Source: Eublepharis macularius
Taxonomy: Eukaryota; Chordata; Lepidosauria; Squamata; Eublepharidae
Length of the DNA: 64,000 nucleotides
Reading direction: 5' to 3'
Assembly: GCF_028583425.1 (NCBI RefSeq)
Contig: NC_072799.1
Location: 85,546,217 to 85,610,216, forward strand
A program made the translations under genes and the position numbers. The notes under the pieces are model-generated. The model ran no database searches. It was not told the DNA's origin and saw only the letters and a program-made list of their open reading frames with translations. Shown here piece after piece: positions 9,982 to 20,954 of this stretch (position 1 is the first letter of the stretch; the number at the start of each line of letters is the position of its first letter).

Positions 9982-11625
9982 CTGATTATTAATGAATCAC
10001 CTCGCACTCCCGTTTTTTATGTGTTACCTAAAATTCATAAAAACAGGTTTCCTCCCCCAGGACGTCCAATCGTCTCAGGTTCGAATTCTGTTTTGGAACC
10101 ATTAGCATTTTTTGTTGACCATGTTTTGCAACCTATTGTTCAGTCAACATCAATTTATCTTAAGGACACCACAGAATTGATTAAGTCTATAGAACACTTA
10201 AAAATTCCAACAGAGGCATCCCTTGTTACGATGGATGTGGAATCGTTATACACTTCGATCCCTCATGAGGGTGCCAGAGCAGTAGTAGAGAAGGTTCTTC
10301 TTGCTAGAACCTCTGAGGTTCCCCCCACTCAATTTCTGTTGCAATTAGTAGACATTATTTTGGAGAAAAATTATTTTTGGTTTAGGGATCAATTTTTCTT
10401 TCAGTGTAAGGGAGTTGCCATGGGGTGTCCAGCAGCCCCGAGCATCGCCGTATTATATATGGCAGATTTGGAAGCATCACACCTCCTGAATCCAGAAGTG
10501 AATCCTTTTTATGAGGAGATCATTTATTACAAAAGGTACATAGACGATGTGGCCATGATCCTGAGGAATAATACTTGTACAGATGGGCTAGGAGAATGGA
10601 TGAACTCAGTAGACCACAACATTAAATTTACGTGGCAATCTAATCAACATAGTATTAATTTCTTGGATGTAATAATTTACAAGAATACTGTCCACACATT
10701 AGGTGTGAAACCATTTAGGAAACCCACTGACAGATGGGCATATCTCCATTATTCATCACATCACAATATTAATTTAATTAGAAACATCCCTTTCGGTCAA
10801 TTCTTACGGATTAAACGCAACTCAACCGATAAAAAGGATTACGAGAGGGAGGCTATCAGACTACAGCAGGCCTTTATGGAGAGAGGCTACCCATATCATG
10901 TAGTCGAAAAAGCCAGAGTGAGAGCCAGTGGGATTTCTAGACGTTCCCTTTTAGCCCCGTCTGCTAAGAAAGAACAAAACAGGATAGCATGGTCCATAGA
11001 CTATTCCCCTTTAGCGATGCCCATCACGAGGATTGTTAAACGTAACTGGTACATTATCCAGAGTATAACCGGCTGTGCCGAATTTCCTTTAATTGGACTT
11101 CAGAAAACCAACAGTATTAAAGATGCAGTGGTACACTCTGATTTTGGTAGGACTAGATCATTGGCGAGGACCCCCCGACCTACCAGCCACTTCCCATGTG
11201 GCCATTGCAATGTTTGCCATTTTTCTGTAAATGTTGATGCTATGGTTAACCCAGCGAACGGGGAGAAGTTATATACAAAAAGCTTTTCTACATGTAGTTC
11301 TTCAGGCATCATTTATGCCATTCAATGCTCGTGTAACCTGCTGTATATTGGTAGCACTATTAGACCGGTAAAGCTCCGGATCCAGGAGCATATGTCCAAA
11401 ATCAGAAATGCCGTGATTGAGGCTCCGCTTACCCAACACTTCATAACATACCATAAAAGTGAGCGTGAATTTTGCTACACTGTATTGCAAGTGCTGGACA
11501 AGAAAGGGGGCTTGGCCGATCGTAAAGCTTTACTTCGTTTGGAAGCCAGATGGATTTTTACTCTCGGGACTGTGGCACCAAAAGGACTTAATCAAGAGAT
11601 CGACTTCACCCCATTTTTGGGATAA
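9982..11625 (+). CDS. Penelope-like element reverse transcriptase with C-terminal GIY-YIG endonuclease
   Basis: The frame is open from 9982 (after a TGA at 9979-9981) through ESPRTPVFYVLPKIHK to the stop at 11623-11625, about 547 residues without a break. The RT fingers and palm are clear. PPGRPIVSG and LEPLAFFVDHVLQP are followed by motif A DVESLYTSIP, motif B KGVAMGCPAAPS and motif C YIDD. A linker with a Cys cluster (PCGHCNVC) follows. The GIY-YIG nuclease then reads GIIYAIQCSC-LLYIG, with the catalytic-type Arg in VKLRIQEH and a Glu in RLEARW. PLEs use this nuclease to nick target DNA and prime reverse transcription. Compared with full PLE proteins, roughly the first 200-250 residues are missing, so this is a 5'-truncated copy, though the enzymatic core looks intact. 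No start codon can be assigned: the codon at 10021 (GTG, Val) is internal. Confidence 0.93.
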   Translation: MIINESPRTPVFYVLPKIHKNRFPPPGRPIVSGSNSVLEPLAFFVDHVLQPIVQSTSIYLKDTTELIKSIEHLKIPTEASLVTMDVESLYTSIPHEGARAVVEKVLLARTSEVPPTQFLLQLVDIILEKNYFWFRDQFFFQCKGVAMGCPAAPSIAVLYMADLEASHLLNPEVNPFYEEIIYYKRYIDDVAMILRNNTCTDGLGEWMNSVDHNIKFTWQSNQHSINFLDVIIYKNTVHTLGVKPFRKPTDRWAYLHYSSHHNINLIRNIPFGQFLRIKRNSTDKKDYEREAIRLQQAFMERGYPYHVVEKARVRASGISRRSLLAPSAKKEQNRIAWSIDYSPLAMPITRIVKRNWYIIQSITGCAEFPLIGLQKTNSIKDAVVHSDFGRTRSLARTPRPTSHFPCGHCNVCHFSVNVDAMVNPANGEKLYTKSFSTCSSSGIIYAIQCSCNLLYIGSTIRPVKLRIQEHMSKIRNAVIEAPLTQHFITYHKSEREFCYTVLQVLDKKGGLADRKALLRLEARWIFTLGTVAPKGLNQEIDFTPFLG

Positions 11626-12194
11626 GGCTCATGTACTATTTGCAGCAACAGATCTATTGGTCCCGATCGTTTTAATTGTTAATTATAATTTTCGTTCCAT
11701 TCTCCTTTAAATTTGTAATGTCATGACTGTTTCCATTATCTTTGGGCGTGCTATTTAAATCACACAAGCCCTTGATGGGCTGCAGATGGGAGAAAAATAT
11801 ACAAGGACATTTGAGATTGAGAAGAAACCTTCTGTTCCTGTCTGCCGAATTGGGTGAAAAATGAGAATTATGTCACAATGGTAAATGCAACTGTATATAT
11901 TTTTTGTATAATTTTTCATGATAATTCTGCCCTCCGTGTAAAATTGTACATTGGGTAAAGAATTGTGTTTTGTTCGTTTTCAGAAATTTATGACAATGGC
12001 CGGTGAAGAAGCTTAATTTACTGCGAAACAGGATAATTTAGCCTGGCAAACCCGTTGCCGTTTTCCCGTCGGGAGCAGCCGAGAAACCAGGCGCTCCCCC
12101 TTCCTTTTTTCTTCCTTGTATTCGGCGTGCTTAATATAAATACAATTTGAGTAGCCAGTTTACGGTCTCTTGGCTTTTTTCTCTTGCCCCTTTT
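11626..12194 (+). mobile_element. 3' region of the Penelope-like element
   Basis: AT-rich 3' UTR ending right at the truncated right LTR. It contains a degenerate hammerhead-like segment at about 12003-12028 (GTGAAGA ... GCGAAAC; the first C of CUGANGA is G and stem II is only about 2 bp), in the place where PLE tails usually carry one. GC-rich from 12050 to 12110. Confidence 0.6.
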
Positions 12195-12554
12195 TGGAAG
12201 TGTTTTAAGTTCTTCTTTTGCAGGTGACAAGCAGTCCAGTAACAGTTATCTCAAAGAAGAGGAATGTTATGACTACAAACTTTCCAGCCTTGGGAAAGTT
12301 TCATTCTCTCAGCTTCAAGTCGTTTGTTTTGAGAACTGTGGGGGGAGGATGGGACTTGCTGGGCTATGCTATTCTGTACCTTAACCTTTGCCTGTCATTC
12401 ATAACAATACGCGTGTACCAGCCAAGATATTGCATCTTGGTTAGTGGACTATAATGGTTGTTTATATTCAGTAAAATCTTTTGGAACCAATGGACTCATG
12501 TCTAATTGCAAGAGATAGACTGGATTGCAACTTTTAGTAAGCCATAGTCTGACA
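12195..12554 (+). mobile_element. 3' LTR, missing its first ~60 bases
   Basis: Aligns with the 5' LTR from GTGTTTTAAGTTCTTC to CTGACA at 12554. The first 60-65 LTR bases are replaced by the PLE 3' end. Flanked by CACTC at 12555-12559. Confidence 0.92.
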
Positions 12555-12559
12555 CACTC

Positions 12560-13081
12560 CACCTTTCTCCTCAATTGAGACCCAAAGTGGGTTAACATTC
12601 CTCTGTTTTGCTGTCAGCCAGCCATCCTCCTGGAGCACCGAGGGGCCCACAAGCACTGGAAGACGGTTGCCAGAAGCTTTAGCTAGCTCAAAATGCTGTG
12701 GCAGGATCTTTTGAGTAGGTTATCCAGGCATTTTTCTTTGGGTTAATTCAAAGTGCTGGTTCTCACCTTTAATGCCTTTCTCAACCTGGGCCCACATTTC
12801 TGAAGGACTGCCTTTCAAATCCATGTGCTAATTATGCTCCATGCCAGCATCTTCCTGTTGGAAAACAGTTTGGAGGGCATTGGTGGGCATGCCTGGGTGG
12901 GCATTTTATCTCAAAAGATCTCAATCCTTTGGGTCAGCCTCCCAGGACAGATGCTATTTTTATCCCTGTTCAGTAAGGCTTGCAAAGTAGTTTGTTTTGG
13001 AAGGGTCTTTGCTTATTTTTATCAGAAGCTGTAGAATTACTTGCTGTTTACTGAGAATATTGTTCTGGTCAGGATTAGAAG
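12560..13081. other. no gene; repeat scrap then unassigned DNA
   Basis: The first 50 bases resemble the CCTTTCTCCTCAATTGAGACC motif seen at 3.42 kb. The LTR element therefore probably landed in an older LINE/SINE-type repeat. The rest is unassigned. Confidence 0.4.
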
Positions 13082-13745
13082 ATTTCACTGTGTGTGTTAT
13101 GTGCCATCAAGTCGCCTCTGACCTATGGTGACCCTATGAATGACCTCCAAAACATCCTATCTTTAACAGACTTGCTCAGATCCTGCAAACTGGAGGACGT
13201 GGCTTCTTTTATTGAGTCAAGTCATCTCATTTTAGGTCTTCCTCTTTTCCTACTCCCTTCCACTTTTCCTAGCATTATTAACGTTTCCAGAGAATCTTGT
13301 CTTCTCATCATGTGACCAAAGTACGATAGCCTCAGTTTTGTCATTTTAGCTTCCAGGGAGAATTCAGGCTTGATTTGATCTAGTACCCACTGATTTGTCT
13401 TTTTTGGCTGTCCATGGTATCCACAAAACTCTCCTCCAGCAACACATTTTAAATGAATCAATTTTCTCCCTGTCAGCTTTCTTCACTGTCTACCTTTCAC
13501 ATCCATCCATAGTAATGGGGAATACCATAGTTTGGATTATCTTGATCTTGGTTCCCAGAGAGACATCTTTATCTTTAAGGATCTTCTCTAGCTCCCTCAC
13601 AGCTGCTCTTCCAAGTCTCAATCTTCTTCTGATTTCTTCATTGCACTCTCCCTTTTCACTACTATGTATTTTTTTAACTTTAGTTGTTACATACCTTATG
13701 AAGCTCATTGGAGCTTGGAGAAAATGTGGCATATGCATTTTTAAA
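13082..13745 (-). mobile_element. RTE-BovB LINE, 3' part
   Basis: Minus-strand translation gives two frames of the BovB C-terminus in order. The first is RLRLGRAAVRELEKILKDKD with SLGTKIKIIQTMVFPITMDG; the second is KLRLSYFGHMMRRQDSLE with LGKVEGSRKRGRP. They are separated by a frame break and stops. The 3' end near 13082-13140 matches the copy at 45.3 kb. It is a dead 5'-truncated fragment. Confidence 0.85.
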
Positions 13746-14686
13746 GTAAACAAATAAAGCAGACAATTAAAAATAGCAAACCATAAAACCCAACGTTATC
13801 TCATGACTCTTCTATCTGTACATTACAAGCAGGAACTGTACATTTTACCACTGAAGTTGGTTTACTGAGTCAGCTTTAGCTCTTTGTACTTTTCTGTAGC
13901 TGTTTCACTCTGCCATTTCATGTATTGATAGTATGTACTTAGACTTATTGAGAGATTTACAGATAAAACTTAAAACAAATAGAAAAATAACACAGATATA
14001 AGAAAAACCAACCAACAATTATAGCCCATTTTAATTTCATAATATCATAATATCTAGTTATCAACAATCTCCCATAAAACTTGACCAGAACCACAATAAC
14101 AACATACAAAACATTTAATAAAAAACAGCAGCATGGATAATGACATTCCAAAGATCCTCACAACAAGGAGCAGCACAAATGATAGCTTTAAAAAAAGTGT
14201 GAAAAGTGGCACCTCCCACAACTTTTATTTTGATTTCATTATTATAGTTGTTTTAATTGTTTCATTATTGTTGATTTTACTGTAAGTCGCTTTAGGGCAT
14301 ATGGAGATGCAGCAAATGCCTTAAAATAAATAAATAAAACAACAAACAAATATTTGGGTGAGGTATTCTGTCAATCTACCATCATAAAAGGCAAAATGCA
14401 GACCAGAATACAATCAATGCAAGAAAAGCAGGGATTTAAACGCATAAGGCAAACTTAGTTTGCAATCTGTAACTGCACTGCTGAGTTGACTGCCAATATT
14501 CATGCTTCTAATCCACAAACATGGCGGGGTGCATTTGTCCTCCCCACCCCAATTCAATTTCAGGGAGGGCACCAAACCTCCCATAGCAATCTCTTCCCAG
14601 TGTATTCCTAAAAGTACTTGATGTAGATATTCTGCTGGAGCTGTCAAACCTCTAGGTGAGTACTAATAACCAACAGGATACACAGT
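13746..14686. other. no gene seen
   Basis: AT-rich. Bases about 14220-14335 (GTAAGTCGCTTTAGGGC..AAATAAATAAAAC) look like a LINE or SINE 3' end. Otherwise unassigned. Confidence 0.4.
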
Positions 14687-14982
14687 GTAAAAAGGTAAAG
14701 GTAGTTCCCTGTGCAAGCACCAAGTCATTACTGACCCATGGGGGACATCGCATCTCGATGTTTTCTTGGCAGACTTTTTGTTACAGGGTGGTTTGCCATT
14801 GCCTTCCCCAGTCATCTTCACTTTACCCCCAAGAAACATTTTACCAACCTCAGAAGGATGGAAGGTTGAGTCACCCTTGAGCATGTTACCTGAACCCGGC
14901 TTCCACCAGGATCGAACTCAGGTTGTGAGCAGAGCTTGGACTGCAGTACTGCAGCTTACCACTCTGTGCCATGGGGCTTATT
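14687..14982 (-). mobile_element. tRNA-derived SINE (type 3, minus strand)
   Basis: The minus strand begins GCCCCATGGCACAGAGTGG (A-box region) and has a good B box, GAGTTCGATCCTGG. The body includes GACTGGGGAAGGCAATGGC and the 3' part ends in CTACCTTTACCTTT. It differs from the other SINE types in the window. Confidence 0.8.
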
Positions 14983-15544
14983 TTACACAGTGTAATACTA
15001 GCAAAATAAATAACCTACTGTGAAAGCAGTAGCAAAGTTTAAACAAAGTCCTTTATACAATATCTCCTACACAAAGTAGACAATTATAACTATTTAAAGA
15101 CACATTAACAAAATAGTATGAAGTGTTCTCTATCCAATATTTACAATAGCCACACACAAAGAATAATAAGGTCCATAATAATCTAAAGTAGATAACTTGT
15201 AAACTCCAACTTCAATATAAATTACCTTCAGTCTTGAACTTCTGTTGTTTAGAACTTCTGTTCAGTTAACGGGTAGCCCCAGGTAACTCACTTGTTTCAA
15301 CCATAAGCCTTTATCAAAACCATGATTCCATTTAGGACCACAAAGGCGCAACAATATCCACTGAAATTCAGAAAAACCTCTAAACCATATCAGTCATTAC
15401 ACCATTTTCCATAGGAAATTCCCATTTGGAAGGGAATAATGTCAATGTATTGTTGCCAGAAGGAAAGATTGAAAGACTTTGTCTTTGTGTGTGGCGGTTG
15501 TAAATATTGGATATAGAACACTTTATACTAATTTGTTAATGTGC

Positions 15545-15746
15545 GATGTATTGTCGAAGGCTTTCACGGCCGGAGAACGATGGTTGTTGTGGGTTTTCCG
15601 GGCTGTATTGCCGTGGTCTTGGCATTGTAGTTCCTGACGTTTCGCCAGCTACACCTCCGAAGATGCCAGCCACAGCCGCTGGCGAAACGTCAGGAACTAC
15701 AATGCCAAGACCACGGCAATACAGCCCGGAAAACCCACAACAACCA
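15545..15746. mobile_element. PLE-1 tail palindrome (hammerhead-a)
   Basis: Two copies of the PLE-1 tail (CGGCAATACAGCCCGGAAAA / its complement) face each other. A 12-bp target duplication TTGTTAATGTGC flanks it (15533-15544 and 15747-15758). There is no coding part. Confidence 0.9.
15657..15691 (+). ncRNA. hammerhead-a-like motif, core base changed
   Basis: CCGAAGA (U4 changed to C), a 6-bp stem II (GCCAGC/GCTGGC), then GAAAC and GTC. It is the same fold as 62909-62943 but probably inactive. Confidence 0.55.
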
Positions 15747-16496
15747 TTGTTAATGTGCCTTTAACTTGTTATAAGTGTCTGCTTGTGTAGGAGATATTGT
15801 ATAAAATACTTTGTTTAAACTTTGGTTCTAATTAACCTCCGGGGGGGGGGGGCAAGAATTACAGCTAATCGCCAAACTACAGAGATCAGCTCCCCTCCAG
15901 GAAACGGCAGCTCTGAAGGACAGACTTTATGGCGTTATATTTCTGCTGAGCTCCTTCCCTTCCCCAAACTCCACCCTCTCCAGACACTGTTGCCATATTT
16001 GGCAATCCTAATTGTCTGGTCAACACGCAGTGACTCCAGGTCTGGTCAGTCCTAGTTGGGAAGTCTGCCTTGGAACCTGGGGACGCCCTGCAAGAAATAC
16101 AGGACAGAAACGTGATTAATACGTTCCAGTGACAGAGGTTTTACTAACTGGAATCTGAAGTCTTTCTTATCCAGCAACTTGCTGTGGGTAGTGATGAAAG
16201 CTTCTCTTTGTCCAGCCCAAACTAAAGCCATTTATACAGACAGGAAATTACTAATTGAGGAAGAAGCATCGTGCGCTCGCTCGCTCTCTCCGCTATGCTG
16301 CAATTTCATCAATTCTGTTACCAGTGAGTGAAGGCTTTTCTACAAACCACAACTACACTCTCTTCAATACAGAGCAACGGTTACCTTTAGTGTCCAGAAG
16401 AGGGCCTCCTAACACCAAATGTCTACTTGCATTGAACACTGAAGAGTTCTGCTTTGCTGTTCAAGGTCCCCTATAGTTTCACTGCATTCATCAGAC

Positions 16497-16896
16497 CAGG
16501 GCTTTTTTTCTGGGAAAAGAGATGGTGGAACTCAGTGGGTTGCCAGCACAGGGGGCAACTCTGGGCGGGAGGTGGTGCCCCTGGTACCACACACGCACGT
16601 GCAAAGTGCGCACACGCTCCCAGGACTGCACAATGATGTCACTTTTGGTCAGCTGGAACAAGGGGGAGTTTTTTAAAGTTTAAATTGCCCTTGGAGAAAA
16701 TGGTCACATGGCCAGTGGCCCCACCCCCTGATCTCCAGACAGAGGGGAGTTTAGATTGCCCTCTGCGTCAGCTGCGCAGAGGAAAAGCTAAACTCCCCCT
16801 ATCTGGAGATCAGGGGGTGGGGCCACCGGCCATGTGACCATTTTCAAGAGGTGCCGGAACTCCGTTCCACCGCGTTCCCACTGAAAAAAAGCCCTG
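16497..16896. mobile_element. hAT-like MITE (CAGGGCTTTTTTTC family), long copy
   Basis: Termini CAGGGCTTTTTTTCTGGGAA and GAAAAAAAGCCCTG. Perfect 8-bp target duplication CATCAGAC (16489-16496 and 16897-16904). The centre is a long imperfect palindrome (GATCTCCAGACAGAGGGGAG / CTATCTGGAGATCAGG). Other copies are at 31.5, 38.2, 40.6, 57.6 and 60.2 kb. Confidence 0.92.
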
Positions 16897-17383
16897 CATC
16901 AGACTAACAAAAAAGCAAAACAAAACAGGCTGCCTAACAGATTTTCCCCTGGAGAGGATTGGCATTGTTCTATTGTGCATACAGTTTGCTTGCCTAATTG
17001 GGAATCTCATTGCATTATATTGTTATCCTCAGTCACCAGTATGGTTTTGGTCAAAATAGGACTGTGGCTTTCATCCTCAGCATGCTTCTTAAGAAGTAAA
17101 CCCAAATGAATTCAGTGGGACTTACTTGAGAGCAACCATATGCATATATCCAGCTGCAAAATTAATTCACAGGTCTTCTATTTTCTGTACACATACAGAT
17201 GGGTTGCATAGGTCTGGGATGCATGCCACGCAGTGCTAACACTCCCTTAGACGATGGTATCTAAGCTTTTCTCTGAGTTCTCATTCAGAAAACAGGATAT
17301 GTGTCCTGCTACCTATGTAAGCGCTTGATTAGCCCACACATGAAAGTACCCAGCAATTAACTGGACTTATGATAGATCAAGAT

Positions 17384-18022
17384 GGATAGCCGCATTAATC
17401 TGTCCCTAGCAGTAGAAAAGAGCAAGAGTCCAGTAGCACCTAGAAGACTAACAAAATCTGTCAGAGGGGATGAGCTTGTCAAACAGTGGCTTACTAAAAG
17501 TTGCAATCCAGACTACCTCTTGCAATTAGACACGAGTCCATTGATTTCAAAAGATTTACTGAATATAAACAACCATTATAGTCCACTATCCAAGATACAA
17601 TGATCTTGGCTGATACATGAGTATTGTTACGAATGACAGGCAAAAGCAATGGTACAGAATAGCAATCCCATGTAGGCCCCATCCTCCCCCACAGTTCTCA
17701 AAACAAACGGCCCGAGGGTGAGAAAGTGAAAGCTTCCCAAGGCTGGAAAAGTTGTAGACATAACATTCCTCTTCTCTCTGTGATGTTCCAATGAACTGCT
17801 TGCCACCTGCAACAGAAGCACTTAAAATATTGACAAGATTAAAATGGAGTCTCTTTGGTTTGAAGACATATAAAACATAGTCAGAACCTGACAGAGCTTT
17901 TGTGAGTCACAGATCACTTCTTCAGATAAAGTGAGCTGTGAATCATGAAAGCTCATACCCTAGCACAAATTTTATTAGTCTTATAGGTGCTACTGGACTC
18001 TTGCTCTTTTCTACTGGACTTA
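17384..18022. mobile_element. PLE tail palindrome (hammerhead-c) split by a solo LTR
   Basis: Left inverted arm 17384-17476 (AAGAGTCCAGTAGCACC), right direct arm 17894-18022 (GGTGCTACTGGACTCTTGCT). The central part has GTGAGCTGTGAATCATGAAAGCTC, a hammerhead-like stem II and GAAA with a broken core (CAGATAA). The solo LTR 17477-17893 sits in the left arm. Confidence 0.75.
17477..17893 (-). mobile_element. solo LTR
   Basis: 417 bp, TGTCAAAC...CTGACA, flanked by a perfect 5-bp duplication GAGCT (17472-17476 and 17894-17898). It matches the 8.05-kb LTR in reverse complement. Confidence 0.92.
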
Positions 18023-19118
18023 TGAGGAGCTCCATCTGCCAGCATTGTCTGTCAAGACCCCCAACTTCACCTCCTCCGGATGTACCAATGGACGAGGTCC
18101 ACACTTCAAGGCTACGGCAACTGTGCGGTCAGATCTTAGGTCTGGCATCCAGATGAGCTTGTTTAAAGTGCCAGTTTTCAAGCAGTTTTACATTTTTCTG
18201 CCTCTTGCAACTCCTCTGACCAGACAGTAAAACAAAAATTTCCCCAGACACAGGCATTTATAATATGTAACATAAATAATCTTTATTAATGTACCTTGGA
18301 ATAGTAAAAACAAAAAACCCTGAAACATTTAAAGCTCAATAAAGTTTAACATTTTTAACTTCGGTATAAATAAGTTCAACAATTATAGCACTGCATTTGG
18401 ATACAAGCTTGAAACCTGCAACACTGTCAGTTGGAAAGCAAAGCAAACGATGAGTCAATACGCAGTCAGGCGTCATTCATGGAGTTCACGCTTGTGCTAT
18501 ACTACAGTTTAATAAATATGACACTGGAGCCCACAAATGCATCGTCCCAGCCGATACCAGTGCATACTCTGATCTCATGTCCATTAGATTTCACGCTGAT
18601 ATGGGTTCAAGTGAGCGAACACAACTACAGAACCCAGCTCTGTAAACAAAACCAAGTCAAACTTGCCATTCACATTGCTTGTCTCACCACTAGGAGATTT
18701 GCAACACAGGCACATGATATACAACAGTCAACACACAGTACAAAGAACACAGTTGAATCTTTCACACAGTCATTTGTGCTGTCAAGACAATTGCCCTCTT
18801 CAACACAGAAGCCCAATATAATTGCATGTTGCAGAAAGCCAATTGCTTTCCCCCATGTAACAGAATAGTTTCATCTACTGTCCCATAAAAGGTGATAGCA
18901 CTTATGAAAGATTTGACAGCTCCAATTTTTAAAAAAGAATTTGTTCATCTTAGACTGGTATTTGTATTGCAAGTGGCACTTTGAGGCTCAGCAATATTAG
19001 CAGATTGTAATCGCTAAAGACAGGTCAACGTTAAGCAAAAATGTTTTTGGTTAATATTGCCCACTGTACTCAATACAGAATGCTGGTGAGAGCCCTCAAA
19101 GCCCAAATAATGAGAGTC
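18023..19118. other. mostly unique DNA, no gene seen
   Basis: No repeat was recognised. The 145-codon plus-strand frame at 18431-18868 has no known motif and is antisense to the possible TRMT9B 3' UTR. Confidence 0.4.
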
Positions 19119-19127
19119 TGCTAAACA

Positions 19128-19343
19128 CGATGCAGAGGAGTTAGCCGTGTTAGTCTGTAGTAGCAAAATCAAAAAGAGTCCAGTAGCACCTTTAAGACTA
19201 ACCAACTTTATTGTAGCATAAGCTTTCGAGAATCGCAGTTCTCTTCATCAGATGCATCTGACAAAGAGAACTGTGATTCTCGAAAGCTTATGCTACAATA
19301 AAGTTGGTTAGTCTTAAAGGTGCTACTGGACTCTTTTTGATCT
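19128..19343. mobile_element. PLE-2 tail palindrome (hammerhead-b)
   Basis: Inverted and direct copies of the tail (GAGTCCAGTAGCACCTTTAA / complement) around AGAGAACTGTGATTCTCGAA. Core CUGACAA (one base off). Target duplication TGCTAAACA (19119-19127 and 19344-19352). Confidence 0.85.
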
Positions 19344-20059
19344 TGCTAAACATGAGAGCCTGCTTCTGTCCCATGACAACGTTACGCTCAACTAGGAACT
19401 TCTTCAGCATCTACGTTCCAAATCAAGCCTGAAAGGACCTTCTGGTAGCTGCCCTTTCAGTGTAGAACTGACGTCTCTTGGCGTTCCCCCTAAGCTTGAG
19501 CCTGTACATCTTCCAAAGCACAGAGTAACTGTGAGCTACTGACTAAGAGGAACAACAATGGAGTAAAATGTTTATATTACCGACCCTATATCATTGGGAT
19601 GGGGTGGACGATGTCAAATAAATAAGCACATCAGTGCCATCCTTAGCACAGTTACATCCTTCTATGCCCATTGAGAATACGGCTCTTTTAGGATAGCACT
19701 GTTAAACACAGTAAGTAGTTCTAGGAGATGAACCACTGGCTCCTAACCTGGCTGGGAGATTTTTTACCAAGTGCCCTCCTGCAGGTTCTTACTGCATTTA
19801 GGCTTCAAGATAATGTGCAAACCGGGAAGTTGCCCAGCAAGGAGGAAGAGCCGCTATTTTCACCTTTGCGGAGAAATAGAGACTCCCACTTGCAGATTAG
19901 CTAGTGGTGAAAAAGGCAAAGAATGTCACTTTCACGATCTCTTTTACCACTATGCATCCAAAACTGCCTAAAGGCAAAAATCCCAAGGGTGCCACTACAC
20001 TGGAAGGAAGGAAACGAAGCATCTTTATCATCTCCAAGCATAACATTTGTTGGGCAGAG

Positions 20060-20130
20060 GCCACAGCTCTATGGCAGAGCATCTGTTTTGCATGCAGAAG
20101 GGCCTGGCTTGAATCCCCGGCATCTCCAGG
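20060..20130 (+). mobile_element. tRNA-derived SINE (type 2) head
   Basis: CTATGGCAGAGCATCTG (A-box region), GCATGCAGAAGG and a B-box-like GGCTTGAATCCCCGG, ending CATCTCCAGG. Only the tRNA-related head is present. Confidence 0.7.
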
Positions 20131-20179
20131 TTGGTGTGTATGTGTGTGTGTGTTTTAAAGGAGCAGGTAGCAGTTTGCT

Positions 20180-20935
20180 CCCTACCTTTTGACCTCCGGC
20201 CTAGCCGTGGTGATCCATGCAATGGTCACCTCCAGGTTTTATTACTGAAACTCGCTTTACGCTGGGCTGCCCTTGGGCCTGCTCTAGAGGTTACAACTGG
20301 TCCAGAAGGTGGCAGCCTGGGCTCGGTTCCAATCACATATTATACCAGTCCTGTGCCAGCTGCATTAGCTGCCGGTGGAGTTCTGGATCAGGTTCAAGGT
20401 TTTCGTTCTAACCTTTAAAGCCCTTAGTGGGCTGGGATCGGCACGCCTGCACAACTGCCTCTCACCATGTCTCCTGGTGTGTGCTATGCTCAGCAGACAA
20501 ACATCTCCTGGTGATCTCTGGCCCCAAGGAGGTTTGCCATGCCTCAATCAGGTCCAGGGTGTTTTCAACCCTGGCACCTACCTGGTGGTCCTCTGTCTGT
20601 GGAGACCCCGGCCCAGCAGGATTTGCTATCATTCCACTGGGCCTGTAAGGCAGAGGTGGCGTTTGAGGCGGGTGAGCCGCCCATCCGGCCTCCTGCCACG
20701 GGGGGGGGGGGACACACACAAGTCCTCCTGCCATCTGCTGCTCTAACAACTGGTCCCCCTGCCCCACGGGCTCTGTCAATGTTGGAGGGTTGCTGTATTA
20801 CCTGTGTGCTGCTGTCTTAATGACATTTATTGTGATTTTACTTTTATGATACCATGTTTTAACTTGTATATTATTGTCATCCGCTCAGAGCCTGGTTGCG
20901 GGGTGAGCAGACTAAAAGTCAATAAACAAACAAAC
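20180..20935 (+). mobile_element. L2-type LINE, 3' end
   Basis: The sequence follows the L2 C-terminal coding region in broken frames (GGCAGCCTGGGCTCGGTTCC, CTGCCGGTGGAGTTC, TTTAAAGCCCTTAGTGGGCT). The 3' UTR ends near GCCTGGTTGCGGGGTGAGCA and an (ACAA)n tail. No intact frame. Confidence 0.75.
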
Positions 20936-20954
20936 AAACTAATGGTTTATGGTT

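Larger units (their letters stand above)
15025..15830. mobile_element. PLE tail palindrome (AGGCTTATGG hammerhead type) split by another PLE tail
   Basis: Inverted arms of about 120-130 bp (GTTTAAACAAAG at 15038 matched by CTTTGTTTAAAC near 15810). The loop carries, on the minus strand, a degraded hammerhead-like TTGATAAAGGCTTATGGTTG followed by AAAC (15294-15317), related to the CUGAUGA-AGGC-GAAAC type of PLE tails. The right arm is interrupted at 15545-15746. Confidence 0.65.

Noticed and set aside
10021..10023. Start codon of the PLE polymerase
   Set aside because: The codon is GTG, and the frame continues upstream through conserved residues (PRTPVFYVLPKIHK) to 9982; the true N-terminus is lost.
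16497..16896. Autonomous hAT transposon
   Set aside because: No transposase frame or DDE/BED-type residues in any copy; all are short non-autonomous elements.
1..18000. Exons of DLC1, the gene beside TRMT9B in human
   Set aside because: I searched the plus-strand frames for RhoGAP or START-domain residues and found none; synteny cannot be supported from this window.
18431..18868. 145-codon plus-strand gene
   Set aside because: No motif, ordinary composition, and antisense to a probable UTR; likely chance.
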